Shown here piece after piece: positions 14,823 to 23,766 of a stretch of 48,498 nucleotides of DNA (position 1 is the stretch's first letter; every line of letters begins with the position of its first letter). Source of the DNA: Bacteroidales bacterium (GTDB lineage: Bacteria; Bacteroidota; Bacteroidia; Bacteroidales; WCHB1-69); assembly GCA_016285145.1 (NCBI GenBank), contig JAEEQE010000021.1:1-48498 (forward strand), written 5' to 3'. A model generated the notes under the pieces. That model was not told the origin of the DNA and did no database searches. It worked only from the letters and a program-made list of their open reading frames with translations. Position numbers and translations under genes: made by a program.

Positions 14823-15299
14823 TTAATTGAGAGGTTCCCATAGAATTAAAGATGGTAATTTGTCAGGAATAAACTTGTTGATAGTTTCAAAAAGATTTGT
14901 TATTTCATTAACTTCCATATTTTCAACGATGATTTTTCGGGATGTTTCACCAACGGCATAGTCGATTTCCCAATAAATTCCATCGATCCACGTATCATCT
15001 ATATAGTGGGTCTCAATATTATCCAACTTCTGCAATGCCGATTCAATGTCAAGCATCTCCTCCCTCGTTAATTTCCTTTTTAAAAGCATGCTCTTGTTAG
15101 CCGTTATGTATGTGTTTTTTTTCAATTCAAAAACTAACAGATACTCATTCGTAACAACAAATGAATAATCATTAGAATAAGGCAACACCATCTGTTTGAT
15201 TTCTAAGTTACAACAAGAAAAAGGATTTCTCTTGACTTCGTTTTTGTACGAAACACATGAAACCAACAAAAAAAACAGTGGAAAGGCTATCTTTTTCAT
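14823..15299 (-). CDS. Lipoprotein, likely immunity protein of the zincin RHS tip
   Basis: Start taken at 15299, seven bases after the RHS stop, because it opens a clean lipoprotein signal (MKKIAFPLFFLLVSC, lipid cysteine at 15); an in-frame upstream ATG would put the signal in the middle. The mature 140 residues include a charged helix (KLTREEMLDIESALQKL) and tryptophan-rich strands (DTWIDGIYWEIDYAVGE). No known family. Position behind a polymorphic toxin tip suggests immunity. Confidence 0.6.
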   Translation of the reverse strand: MKKIAFPLFFLLVSCVSYKNEVKRNPFSCCNLEIKQMVLPYSNDYSFVVTNEYLLVFELKKNTYITANKSMLLKRKLTREEMLDIESALQKLDNIETHYIDDTWIDGIYWEIDYAVGETSRKIIVENMEVNEITNLFETINKFIPDKLPSLILWEPLN

Positions 15300-15306
15300 G
15301 ACATGC

Positions 15307-16959
15307 TTATTTATCAGGAGCACAATGCTGTTCAAACTCTTTAATAATGTTGTCTTTGTTCCCATATTCAGTTTCTATCATTTCGATAATCATTTTTTTG
15401 TTTTTTATTTTTTCTTTCAAGATCATTCTGCCATAATAATTCGATAACATATAGGCTTCGAATTCATCTTGATAATCATAATACGTAGGCGAGCTTGTTT
15501 CGTTATTCCAGCCCCATTCTCCCCATGAAAAACCAGCACCATGCCTTGTTTCATGAACCAGTGTCTTTGGCAATCCGGAATAGAACCAAATAACCATTTT
15601 GTTGTCGTCTTTGTTGTAAGATATTCCACCCCCAGACAGATACTTCCCTTCGGGATTAGGTCTTGCGAAATAATAAAACATTATCTTAGAACTGATTACC
15701 TCCTCAAAAGCATCTTTAATATAGATTAACCTCAAACGCCGTGAATTAAGTTCTTTGATATCACGCGTCATTCTTTTGTTAATCTTTTTGTTATCATAGC
15801 CCATTGTGGACCATTTGTTCGATAACTCTTCGATAGCATTACTTATTGTATTGATTTCATCACAAACTTTCTTATAAGTATCATTAAATTGAACACGTGC
15901 TTCATTATTTGCAAAACTAGTATCAATACCCATATAATCTACAAACCGCACTGGATTCCCCGCAAAGCACGCATACGGACTCTCGTACTCCTTGAAAACA
16001 GGGTCCACATTCCATCTTCTGCCTAACCTGCTGTCGTACTGCCAAAAATCCGCACTCAAACTCACCCCATCCCCAAGCACCTCATTATCAACCTCCTGCC
16101 CGTTGAAGAAGTACCGATAATCTTCCCTACTGAAGCAGCGTTCCCGAATAGGATACCCGTAGGGGTAGTAGTCGTACACGGCAATAATTTCAGGGGCGTA
16201 GTAGTTCACGTAGCCGTCGCTGTCGGTGTCCACCCCTATCTTGCGGTCGGAAATGACGGCCATCACGTTGCCGAGGTGGTCGGTGAGCTCGTAGCGGCGC
16301 AGCCCGATGGTCGCCGTGTCGTAGGAGAGCAGCGTGCCGCCCGGTCCGAGGAGGAAGCGCTGCTCCGACTCGCCCAACCGCTTGCTGCCGTAGAAAGGTC
16401 GCTCGATGGCCGTCAGTGTGTCGCCCTTGTGCGTGTATATGCACATCACGTTGCCCGTGGCGTCGTGGAGGTAGTAGTCTGTAGTGTCGCCCCGCTGCTT
16501 CACCTGCCGCTGTCCGGTGGGATTGTAGCGAAACATGGTCAGCAAGCTATCGTTTCTCCATATCCTGTCCACCTTGCCTGCCGCGTTCCAGGCTACCCGC
16601 AGCCTCTCGCCGCTATCATGGGTCAGGTTGCCTACGGCATCGTATTGATACGAGCTGCTGTTCAGTCCGGTAGCGGTTATGGACCTCAGACGGTTTTCTA
16701 AGACATTATATTGGTAAGCGATGTTGTGCAGTGTCTGCTGGAAGGCGTTGTTGCGATACAGTGAGGTGATGTTTCCGTTGAAGTCATAGGAGTAGAGTGT
16801 GGCGAAATTGTAGGCCGGATTGCCCCAGTTCGTCCCGTTCAGCGTGGCGGTCTGCATTTGTTTGATGCGGTTGAGCTTGTCGTAACGGAATGTTTTCAAC
16901 ATTGACTCCGTCTGATTACGTATTACTGACAACATAAGGATTGTTTTATTGGTGGACAA
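15307..16959 (-). CDS. RHS repeat protein with HExxH metallopeptidase tip
   Basis: 550 residues, the longest RHS gene of the first array. The N-terminal ~150 residues carry YD-type repeats (FRYDKLNRIKQMQ, YDFNGNITSLYRN, YQYDAVGNLTHDSGE), then the core (DATGNVMCIYTHKGDTLTAIE, TDHLGNVMAVISDRK, LGRRWNVDPVFKEYESPYA). The tip from about residue 330 has a long helical stretch and HETRH at 469-473, a zincin motif in which two histidines bind zinc and the glutamate activates water; acidic residues in YQDEFEAY could give the third ligand. It starts abruptly, without signal peptide or plug domain, so it is a partial RHS gene although it has its own promoter (TAACTTTG, 17046-17053). Confidence 0.82.
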   Translation of the reverse strand: MSTNKTILMLSVIRNQTESMLKTFRYDKLNRIKQMQTATLNGTNWGNPAYNFATLYSYDFNGNITSLYRNNAFQQTLHNIAYQYNVLENRLRSITATGLNSSSYQYDAVGNLTHDSGERLRVAWNAAGKVDRIWRNDSLLTMFRYNPTGQRQVKQRGDTTDYYLHDATGNVMCIYTHKGDTLTAIERPFYGSKRLGESEQRFLLGPGGTLLSYDTATIGLRRYELTDHLGNVMAVISDRKIGVDTDSDGYVNYYAPEIIAVYDYYPYGYPIRERCFSREDYRYFFNGQEVDNEVLGDGVSLSADFWQYDSRLGRRWNVDPVFKEYESPYACFAGNPVRFVDYMGIDTSFANNEARVQFNDTYKKVCDEINTISNAIEELSNKWSTMGYDNKKINKRMTRDIKELNSRRLRLIYIKDAFEEVISSKIMFYYFARPNPEGKYLSGGGISYNKDDNKMVIWFYSGLPKTLVHETRHGAGFSWGEWGWNNETSSPTYYDYQDEFEAYMLSNYYGRMILKEKIKNKKMIIEMIETEYGNKDNIIKEFEQHCAPDK

Positions 16960-17045
16960 ACTTGTTGAACAAATAATATACCGTGTAGTCAGTAAAGCAG
17001 AAGGGCTTTCAAGAGTCGGATGCGATTCGCTATATTATTTCGTGG

Positions 17046-17053
17046 CAAAGTTA
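17046..17053 (-). promoter_or_regulatory. -7 box of the zincin RHS gene
   Basis: Minus-strand TAACTTTG, an exact TAnnTTTG match, about 87 bases before the RHS start at 16959. Confidence 0.45.
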
Positions 17054-17061
17054 CATTTTTT

Positions 17062-17259
17062 TCATATCAAGTCCTTGCCATTGTTAAATTTTTTATGCCA
17101 ATCTATCCCCAAATACGTATTTTTAAGCGTTTTCGTATCCACCACAATCTTGCGGTCGTTATTGTATAAACAGGTTGTCGTTTGGGTGAATTCTTGATAC
17201 ATATCGCCGAACGATTGCGATGGGTTTACCGTCAATAGGCATTGAAGAATCTGTCGAAT
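17062..17259 (-). pseudogene. Gene fragment, 3' end
   Basis: A 65-codon stretch without a proper start, bounded upstream by a stop, reads as coding-like sequence (NPSQSFGDMYQEFTQTTTCL, then NNDRKIVVDTKTLKNTYLG) and ends in TGA at 17062-17064. The family is not recognised. It lies between the RHS promoter and the aminopeptidase promoter and may be the end of a gene lost when the RHS array was placed here. Confidence 0.35.
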
Positions 17260-17290
17260 TTAAGGATGGTGAATGCTTGCGAAAATTGAG

Positions 17291-17298
17291 TATCTTTG
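17291..17298 (+). promoter_or_regulatory. -7 box of the aminopeptidase gene
   Basis: TATCTTTG, exact TAnnTTTG match, 32 bases before the ATG. No clear -33 TTTG. Confidence 0.6.
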
Positions 17299-17330
17299 CC
17301 GCCTGTTGTTTTTATTAAAACCTTATCGTT

Positions 17331-18617
17331 ATGCGTTATCAACCCCTCTCTGCCCAGTCTTATGCCCGTAACCGCCGGAATGTGGTGGGTGAAATGGAAC
17401 CCGAATCCATAGCCGTGCTTGTCTCCCACGACGAATACCCCCGTTGCGGCGACACGACGCACCCTTTCCGCCAGAACTCCAATCTGCTCTATCTCTGCGG
17501 CATCGACCAGGAGGATACTTTCCTGACCCTCTCGCCGTGGCATCCCAATCCGGATTACCGGGAGATCCTTTTTATAAAGAATCCCTCTCCTGAGAAAATC
17601 ATCTGGTTCGGCCATCGTCTATCCAAGGAGCAGGCTTCGGAAATCTCCGGCATCAAGACGGTGATGTTCGCGGAGGAGTTCGATGGTGTCCTGAATGACC
17701 TGATGATGCACGCGCGACACGTATATCTGCACATTCCCGAGGATCCCCGCATGAAGCCCGACTTTCCCACGCGCGAGATACGGTTCGCCAAGCAGCTCCG
17801 CAACGACTACCCGTTGCACGACTACCGCCGTTTAGCCCCGATTCTCTATCCGTTGCGCGCCACCAAGTCGCCCGAGGAACTGGAAACCCTGCGCAAGGCC
17901 TGCCAGATCACGCGGGCTATGTTCGAGCGGGCATTGAAGGTGGTGGAATCCGGACGCTATGAGTATGAGGTGGAGGCCGAGATGACGTGCGAACTGCTTC
18001 GGCAAGGCGCCACTACCCACTCGTTTGCCCCCATCGTGGCTTCCGGTGCCGACACCTGTATTCTCCATTATATAAAAAATGACAAGGTCATGCAGGATGG
18101 CGACCTGCTGTTGATGGACTTCGGGGCCGAGTATGCCAACTATGCCGGCGACTGCTCACGCACGGTGCCCGTGAATGGCAAGTTCACTCCGCGCCAGCGC
18201 CAGGTGTATGAGGCGGTGCTGTCTATTTATAAGGAAACAATCCCGAAATTCAAACCCGGTATGACCATCCATAAAATCAATGATTTTGTTTTCAAACGGA
18301 TGGATGAGGAACTGATCAAGCTGGGTCTTTACACCGAGCGCGATGTGGCCCTGCAGGATCCGGCCAAGCCCTGTTTCAAGAAATATTATATGCACAATAC
18401 CAGCCACTTTATCGGGTTGGATGTGCATGATGTGGGCCAGCGCGACTGGGTGTTCCAACCCGGCCATGTGCTCAGCTGCGAGCCGGGCATCTACATCGCC
18501 GAGGAGGGCATAGGCGTGCGTATCGAGACCGATGTCGTCGTGGCCGAAAACCCCATCGACCTCTTCGCCGGCACGCCAGTGGAGGTGGATGAAATTGAAC
18601 GGGAAATGATGCGGTAG
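17331..18617 (+). CDS. pepP: Xaa-Pro aminopeptidase (aminopeptidase P, M24B)
   Basis: 428 residues, usual for the family. It removes an N-terminal residue in front of proline, a cytoplasmic step in peptide breakdown. The N-terminal ~165 residues are the creatinase-like domain (HPFRQNSNLLYLCGIDQE); the C-terminal pita-bread domain has the two-metal ligands in order: Asp in LLMDFGAEYANYAGDCSRTV (two), His in HNTSHFIGLDVHDVG, Glu in CEPGIYIAEEGIG and Glu in RIETDVVV. Peptide use fits a proteolytic, amino-acid-fermenting lifestyle. A TATCTTTG box lies just upstream. Confidence 0.95.
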   Translation: MRYQPLSAQSYARNRRNVVGEMEPESIAVLVSHDEYPRCGDTTHPFRQNSNLLYLCGIDQEDTFLTLSPWHPNPDYREILFIKNPSPEKIIWFGHRLSKEQASEISGIKTVMFAEEFDGVLNDLMMHARHVYLHIPEDPRMKPDFPTREIRFAKQLRNDYPLHDYRRLAPILYPLRATKSPEELETLRKACQITRAMFERALKVVESGRYEYEVEAEMTCELLRQGATTHSFAPIVASGADTCILHYIKNDKVMQDGDLLLMDFGAEYANYAGDCSRTVPVNGKFTPRQRQVYEAVLSIYKETIPKFKPGMTIHKINDFVFKRMDEELIKLGLYTERDVALQDPAKPCFKKYYMHNTSHFIGLDVHDVGQRDWVFQPGHVLSCEPGIYIAEEGIGVRIETDVVVAENPIDLFAGTPVEVDEIEREMMR

Positions 18618-18629
18618 AACCTTGAACTT

Positions 18630-18652
18630 TTGGAGAAACTAAGAAACTAAGC
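18630..18652. repeat. AAGAAACTAAG simple repeat
   Basis: Short patch (gagaaactaagaaactaagc) of the family seen at 818-848 and 1217-1276. Confidence 0.5.
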
Positions 18653-18667
18653 AATCATTCCACCATT

Positions 18668-18712
18668 TTAAACTATTAATTGTTAACTGTTAATTATTAA
18701 TTGTTAATTGTA
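18668..18712. repeat. TTAACTATTAATTGTTAATTG simple repeat, second copy
   Basis: Fills the space immediately before the next ATG at 18714. Nearly the same as 8623-8662, in the opposite orientation relative to the genes. Confidence 0.7.
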
Positions 18713-18713
18713 A

Positions 18714-19754
18714 ATGTTCCTCCTTTCGCAAATATTATCCTGTCGCAGCCTTTCCATTGTCGGGATGGCTAAGAATACCGGTAAGACGGTCTGTCTGAAC
18801 TATATTCTGGACCAGCTGCGCCGGACGGACAAGGTGATTGCGGTGACTTCCATCGGGTTGGACGGGGAGAAGACCGACCAGGTGACGCAGACTGAGAAGC
18901 CGGAGGTGACGTTGGCGGCGGGCACCTATTTTGTGACGTCGGAGTACCATTATCGCCAGCGGCAGCTGCTCTCCGAGATTTGTGCGCTCTCGTCGGAAAC
19001 AACCTCGCTGGGTCGTTTGGTGACGGCCCGCGTATTGCAGGAGGGCAAAGTTATCCTGACGGGGCCGTCGTCCACGGGCCGTATCCGCGAACTGATCCGG
19101 GATATGCGTGAGCGGGATGTGGACCTCACCATAATTGACGGGGCGCTTTCGCGGAAGAGTCCGGCCTCCCCATCCGTTACCGACGGCCTCATTCTGACCA
19201 CTGGCGCGGCCATCGCCCCGGATCTGAATACTGTGGTGTCGAAAACCCGTTTTGTGTATAAGTTGATTGGCCTGCCGGAATATGACACTCCTTTGCGGGA
19301 AGAGTTGTTGCTGGCCGAGCCGGGCATTTTTACGATAGGGGAGAATGCAGTTCATCGCTTGCCTGTGGCTTCTCCGTTGTTGTTCGCCAAGTGCAAGGAC
19401 CAGCTTTTTACAAAAGGCAACACACTGTTTGTCAGCGGAATCGTGACGGATGCGATATTGGATTACCTGCGGGTGCAGCCGAATGTGAAGGAGGTGAAGG
19501 TGGTGGTGAAGGATTTTACGAAAATATTTGTAACTCCGTTTGTGTTGCAAGGCTTCTTGCAGAAGGGCGGACAGCTGATGGTGCTGAAGGCCCCGAATCT
19601 GCTGGCGATGTGTGTGAATCCCGTGTCGCCCACGGGCTTCAAAGTGGAGTCGCGTCAGCTGCGTGAGGCATTGCAGGCGGTAGTGCAGGTGCCTGTTTAC
19701 GATGTGATGCAAATAGAGGGCGGACAGGTCACTTCTCCGGAATCCGGAATGTGA
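18714..19754 (+). CDS. P-loop protein, probable KamB-like aminomutase reactivase subunit
   Basis: 346 residues. The opening LSIVGMAKNTGKTVCLNYIL contains a Walker A (GMAKNTGKT, 17-25), as in the KamB/OraS family, the P-loop subunits of reactivating chaperones for B12-dependent lysine and ornithine aminomutases. A second nucleotide-like segment (DLTIIDGALSRKSPA) follows near residue 138. Reactivases release damaged cobalamin in exchange for intact coenzyme. The genome carries the lysine 5,6-aminomutase subunits 8 to 14 kb further on, which supports this reading; a KamC-like MutS-type ATPase partner is not in the window. The assignment rests on family resemblance as I remember it and could be a related P-loop protein. 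Its 3' end overlaps the convergent gene by 26 bases. Confidence 0.6.
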   Translation: MFLLSQILSCRSLSIVGMAKNTGKTVCLNYILDQLRRTDKVIAVTSIGLDGEKTDQVTQTEKPEVTLAAGTYFVTSEYHYRQRQLLSEICALSSETTSLGRLVTARVLQEGKVILTGPSSTGRIRELIRDMRERDVDLTIIDGALSRKSPASPSVTDGLILTTGAAIAPDLNTVVSKTRFVYKLIGLPEYDTPLREELLLAEPGIFTIGENAVHRLPVASPLLFAKCKDQLFTKGNTLFVSGIVTDAILDYLRVQPNVKEVKVVVKDFTKIFVTPFVLQGFLQKGGQLMVLKAPNLLAMCVNPVSPTGFKVESRQLREALQAVVQVPVYDVMQIEGGQVTSPESGM

Positions 19755-20235
19755 CAGGCTGGCTGACGTGTTTGCCGCGACGGGTGGTTGCCACGAAATG
19801 GCACACGCCGACATCGCCCGGTTCCAAATCCCGTATTTTCACGAAAAAGTCGTCCCCTTCCCGGCGGGTGGCGTCCACGACGTATCGTTGCGGATGTTTT
19901 TTTGTGCTGTAGGCGAATTGCGCATACTTGATTTTCTCTTTGTCCGAATGTGCCGTGCCATGGAACGTTACGGTGGGGTGGCTGCCAGACAGGAAACTTC
20001 GGTTGGGATCAATGATGATCTCGTTGAACCCAAGGATGAGTCCGTCTTCTGCAAGAGTGTCGGGTGCGAAGATGATGCGCACAACCGGCTTGGGGGGTGT
20101 TTTGCTCTGGTGATAGAAGTACCAGCCGGCCCCGAGACACAAGAGTGCTATCAAAAGAATCCGGATGAATCGCCAGAGGGTGCGGCGGTTCTTCGGTTCC
20201 GTTTCAGAAATGGCGGGTGCGAGTTCGGATGACAT
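19729..20235 (-). CDS. Membrane-anchored protein, unknown function
   Basis: 168 residues: a polar cytoplasmic start, one transmembrane helix (FIRILLIALLCLGAGWYFY, about 24-42), and an external beta-sandwich-like domain with alternating strands (TVTFHGTAHSDKEKIKYAQF, CHFVATTRRGKHVSQPVTF), which resembles an Ig-like fold. No family recognised. It starts 12 bases after the lipoprotein gene before it, so both belong to one transcript from the promoter at 20755-20762. Confidence 0.6.
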   Translation of the reverse strand: MSSELAPAISETEPKNRRTLWRFIRILLIALLCLGAGWYFYHQSKTPPKPVVRIIFAPDTLAEDGLILGFNEIIIDPNRSFLSGSHPTVTFHGTAHSDKEKIKYAQFAYSTKKHPQRYVVDATRREGDDFFVKIRDLEPGDVGVCHFVATTRRGKHVSQPVTFRIPEK

Positions 20236-20247
20236 GGCGCGGGCGGG

Positions 20248-20691
20248 TTATATGGCGGCTTGGGCGTACAACACCAGTCGCCAATGGTTGTGATCTTCGT
20301 CGTCGTATTCGAAGATCAACTCTTTTTTCGTGAGTTTCATTACCTTAGCTGTATATTGGTAATGATGCCCGATAATAGTGAAATCGAGACTCAGCTGTTT
20401 GTTTTTGTCCAACAGTCGCCACATACTGAAAGTGGATTCGCGGACCTGCCCGTTGTGGTAAAGCATGACGGTCAGGATGTGGTCGGCATACATGTTGTAA
20501 TAGACTCCCGGTCGGTTGGCGTGAAGGTCAGCCTCCTCGATGGTTTCATCGTTCAGATAGACGTGTGCCACTTTCCAGGCGTTGATGATGCGGTATTCGG
20601 GGCTGATTTTGGCGCTTTCCGGATAGCAGGAAGTGCAACATACGGCCGCGAAGCCTAATAGAAGGACGAATAGGATTCTGCTGAGTTTCAT
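20248..20691 (-). CDS. Lipocalin-like lipoprotein
   Basis: 147 residues. Signal peptide with a lipobox (FAAVCC or TSC, cysteines at 18-19 and 22), then a domain with the outline of Bacteroidetes lipocalin-like proteins: INAWKVAHVYLND near the start, alternating beta strands, and a closing YDDEDHNHWRLVLY strand. Such proteins are thought to bind small hydrophobic ligands in the periplasm or at the outer membrane; the ligand is unknown. First gene of a two-gene unit. Confidence 0.6.
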   Translation of the reverse strand: MKLSRILFVLLLGFAAVCCTSCYPESAKISPEYRIINAWKVAHVYLNDETIEEADLHANRPGVYYNMYADHILTVMLYHNGQVRESTFSMWRLLDKNKQLSLDFTIIGHHYQYTAKVMKLTKKELIFEYDDEDHNHWRLVLYAQAAI

Positions 20692-20754
20692 TTATTTTTT
20701 TCCAAATTATTCATGTTAAACATTCCTGCTTAAAGACAGGATGAATTGATTTTG

Positions 20755-20762
20755 CAAAAGTA
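20755..20762 (-). promoter_or_regulatory. -7 box of the lipocalin-like gene
   Basis: Minus-strand TACTTTTG, exact TAnnTTTG match, about 63 bases before the start at 20691. Confidence 0.5.
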
Positions 20763-20908
20763 ATGTTTTTTTATGATTGGAAAACAGTATGTTTTATTCG
20801 ACGATAATTTTAAGGATAACAATATTTTACAAGATTAAATATTCGATTGTCATTTTAAAATCATTGTTTTCCATGTTATATTTAACAATTGATTGTTAAA
20901 ATAAATTA

Positions 20909-20942
20909 TTTGTAAAATATATAAAAATATTTTGTATCTTTG
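20909..20942 (+). promoter_or_regulatory. Promoter of the outer-membrane gene pair
   Basis: TTTG at 20909-20912 and TATCTTTG at 20935-20942, spacer 22 bases, close to the Bacteroidetes -33/-7 pattern. The -7 box covers a GTG that could serve as an upstream start, so the ATG at 20963 is the likelier start. The surrounding 20692-20940 is very AT-rich and holds no gene. Confidence 0.65.
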
Positions 20943-20962
20943 TGGCTGATAAAAAATTGAAT

Positions 20963-21763
20963 ATGATAGAGGGGAGGGGAAACAGCGATTATAAAATAGC
21001 AATCCGTATTCTTTTACTGTGGATTGTACTGGGAAGAGGATGGCCTGAGGGGCGGGCGCAGATGGACACCCGTACTTGTTTTCTGCTTTATACGGCATCG
21101 GACATTCCTGCGGCATACTGCATGATGAACTCGTCGGTTCTGTCTTTAGAAGTGGGCAACGATTTTTGCACCAAGGAGATGACGACTTCCATGCTGCGCG
21201 GCACATACACACGCAAGGGGCACAACCTGTTGCTTTCGTTCTCGCATTATGGATACCATGCGTTCGGGGAAATGACGGTGCAGGCGGGCTACGGCAGACG
21301 CTTCGGCGGGCGTGTGGCCGCCACGCTCCAAGGGGTCTATCGCCTGCAACACGCCCGCCTCTACGCTTGCCAACATTCCGTCACCTTCTCCCTCTCGTTT
21401 TATTGTGCCATAACCGAAAAACTGAACCTCGGGGTGGCCGTGTTCAATCCGGCGGCGCTGAAACAGGGCATCGTCGGGCGCGAAACCATCCCCATCCGAT
21501 TTTATGTGCAAATTGGATACCTGCCCGACCGCCGTCTGGCCGGCAGCCTGTTTTGCGAAAAAGAGCTGCCGGGAAAATTCAATGCCGGCATCCGATTGCT
21601 GTACCACCCGACTACCTACTTGTTTTTGGAAACCCGCTGCGGACTCAGCAGTCTGGCCGTCCGCGCATCCGTGCCGTGGAAGAGATTCCACATCGGATGC
21701 TCCGCCCAATGGCATTACCGGGTCGGATTTTCGCCCGCTTGCCACATCGATTGTATCTTTTAA
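20963..21763 (+). CDS. Predicted outer-membrane beta-barrel protein (PorP/SprF-like)
   Basis: 266 residues from the ATG after the promoter. A signal-peptide-like helix (IAIRILLLWIVLGRGWPEGRAQ region) precedes a series of short amphipathic strands with aromatic girdles (LLLSFSHYGYHAFGEMTVQA, LNLGVAVFNPAAL, IPIRFYVQIGYLPDRRLAG). The pattern is that of the PorP/SprF family of Bacteroidetes barrels or a related small porin, with the repeated theme of a model curve fitted to strain differences absent. The next gene starts 11 bases later, so the two are one unit. Family name is a best guess. Confidence 0.6.
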   Translation: MIEGRGNSDYKIAIRILLLWIVLGRGWPEGRAQMDTRTCFLLYTASDIPAAYCMMNSSVLSLEVGNDFCTKEMTTSMLRGTYTRKGHNLLLSFSHYGYHAFGEMTVQAGYGRRFGGRVAATLQGVYRLQHARLYACQHSVTFSLSFYCAITEKLNLGVAVFNPAALKQGIVGRETIPIRFYVQIGYLPDRRLAGSLFCEKELPGKFNAGIRLLYHPTTYLFLETRCGLSSLAVRASVPWKRFHIGCSAQWHYRVGFSPACHIDCIF

Positions 21764-21774
21764 CCCTTCATGCC

Positions 21775-23766
21775 ATGATTATCCATCTCATTTCTCCCAT
21801 TATATATTCACGAAAGATATACCGTCTGCTATGCCTCCTTGTCTTACATATTATAATAATCAGTCCTGCTCTATTGAGGGCGCAAACGGACAGCCTGTTT
21901 CCTGTGGATAATCTGCTGGATGAGCTGGAAAATCTGTTGGACCAAAGCGAGGAAAACAATTATGATTATACGGAAGAGCTGCAGGAACAAATAGAAAATT
22001 CTGCTTGCAACACATACAATATCAATGACTTGCCATACGAATATGCTGTAACAACCCTTAGAATGTCACCATACCAGTTTTACCAGCTGCAACTTTATAT
22101 TGAACAGTATGGACCGCTTGTCACATTATATGAGATAGCCGCTATACCGGGTTTCAGTGAAGAGGACATGGAGCGGCTACGGCATCGGCTGACGCTGTCC
22201 GGCCAGGGGAACACGAAATTCCAATGGCGTGACCTTCTCCGAAAAAGTCGCCACACCCTTTGGCTCCGGTATGGGCGGGTGTTAGAGCGGCAGGCCGGAT
22301 ACGACACCACGCGCCCCACGCATTACGCAGGCACGCCCGGACATGTGTGCTTCCGCTACACTTGGAATATGAACGACCATATAATCCTTAAATTAGCTGG
22401 TGAAAAAGATTCCGGTGAGCAGTTTTTCAAGGGGAAACAGCCTTACGGGTTCGATTTTTACGCCGGATCCCTTTGTTTTAAAAATATAGGACTTGTCAAG
22501 GAGGCGGCGGTGGGTGATTACCGGCTCAACTACGGGCAGGGATTGGCCTTGGGAAGTGCTTTGCTTTCGGGTAGAGGTGGCGGCCCGGATGCCTTGCGTC
22601 GCTTCGGGACCGCCATCCGCTCGGTGGCACCCTGCAATGAGGGCAACTTCCTGCGGGGCTTTGCCCTTCGCTTAGGTGATCAGCAGTGGAAAGGCACGCT
22701 CTTTGGTGGACGCTCCTTCGGAACGTTGGATAACCACTATGGGGCCGACCTTTCTTGGCAGCGAGCGCTGTTCCGAGTCGGACTTCGGGCAGTGTGCCAC
22801 ACCCTCACCGACACCATTCAGGAAGATCTGTCGCATAAAATCGCGTCATCGTTTATTCCTGTTGGCTTTAATGTTTCCGCTGATTATCAAATTCTTATAA
22901 AACATGTCGTGTTTTTTGGAGAGGTGGGAGTTGACCAAAACGGAAAGGTAGCAGTCTTGCAAGGTGCCACTTACCCCATGACCCCTACGACCAAAGCGGG
23001 TTTGCTGGTGCGTCATTACGACCGTGATTTCCACGCCCCGTTGGGCAGGGCTTTCAGCGCCTCCAGCACCAACCGGGGCGAGAGTGGCGTATACCTTACC
23101 TTCGAGCAAATCTTCAGTCGGCGGGTGACGGCGAATGCCTATTTCGACTATTACCATCTGACCACTCCTTCCTATCGCTGCGACGCTCCCGTGGTGTGCT
23201 TGGCATTGGGTGCCTCTGCCAACTGCCAATTCTCACGAAACAGTCAGATTGACATCCGTTATACATTAACAAACAAATCCGAAAACCTTACGGACGCGCA
23301 TTATCGTCTTATCAATACATATAACAGGCATAAATTTAGGATGTTATGGATAAACATGCCACATCCGAACGTGCGACTGAAGACCGGAATCGAAGGCTGT
23401 TTCAGCCATTACCCTCGCAATCGCTTAACATACAGCGGTATTCTTTTGTATCAGGATTTTGCCTGGAGTATAAAAAAGCCCGATATCAGTCTGCGGTTGC
23501 GGATGGCCTTTTTCGACACGGATCGGTACGATGATCGGCTATATGCGTATGAGGATGACGTTTACTACGCGTTCACCATCGGAAGCTATTATTACAAAGG
23601 GATTCGGGGGTATATTGTGCTTCGCTACAAGTACAAATGGCTAAGTGTATGGCTACGCGTGTCGCGAACCGAATATCTGGACCGGAAAATCATCAGTAGT
23701 GGTCTGAATCAGATTGACAAACCGCACAAATCCGAAGTGAAGGCGCAAATTATGTTCAGTCTGTGA
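21775..23766 (+). CDS. Helix-hairpin-helix (ComEA-like) outer-membrane protein
   Basis: 663 residues from ATG 21775; the same frame is open for 700 bases upstream but that part lies over the barrel gene in another frame. A long signal sequence (LLCLLVLHIIIISPALLRAQ) is followed by an acidic region (DELENLLDQSEENNYD) and a helix-hairpin-helix segment (INDLPYEYAVTTLRMSPYQ and LVTLYEIAAIPGFSEEDME). The remaining ~500 residues are beta-barrel-like, with strands and aromatic ends up to the final MFSL. Bacteroidetes keep such HHH-plus-barrel proteins of unknown role; DNA binding or uptake at the outer membrane is a speculation from the ComEA-like part. The 3' end overlaps the convergent glycosyltransferase by 11 bases. 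Confidence 0.75.
   Translation: MIIHLISPIIYSRKIYRLLCLLVLHIIIISPALLRAQTDSLFPVDNLLDELENLLDQSEENNYDYTEELQEQIENSACNTYNINDLPYEYAVTTLRMSPYQFYQLQLYIEQYGPLVTLYEIAAIPGFSEEDMERLRHRLTLSGQGNTKFQWRDLLRKSRHTLWLRYGRVLERQAGYDTTRPTHYAGTPGHVCFRYTWNMNDHIILKLAGEKDSGEQFFKGKQPYGFDFYAGSLCFKNIGLVKEAAVGDYRLNYGQGLALGSALLSGRGGGPDALRRFGTAIRSVAPCNEGNFLRGFALRLGDQQWKGTLFGGRSFGTLDNHYGADLSWQRALFRVGLRAVCHTLTDTIQEDLSHKIASSFIPVGFNVSADYQILIKHVVFFGEVGVDQNGKVAVLQGATYPMTPTTKAGLLVRHYDRDFHAPLGRAFSASSTNRGESGVYLTFEQIFSRRVTANAYFDYYHLTTPSYRCDAPVVCLALGASANCQFSRNSQIDIRYTLTNKSENLTDAHYRLINTYNRHKFRMLWINMPHPNVRLKTGIEGCFSHYPRNRLTYSGILLYQDFAWSIKKPDISLRLRMAFFDTDRYDDRLYAYEDDVYYAFTIGSYYYKGIRGYIVLRYKYKWLSVWLRVSRTEYLDRKIISSGLNQIDKPHKSEVKAQIMFSL

Noticed and set aside
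21076-21774. Upstream extension of the helix-hairpin-helix gene by 233 codons.
   Set aside because: It covers the barrel gene in another frame, while ATG 21775 opens a clear signal sequence.
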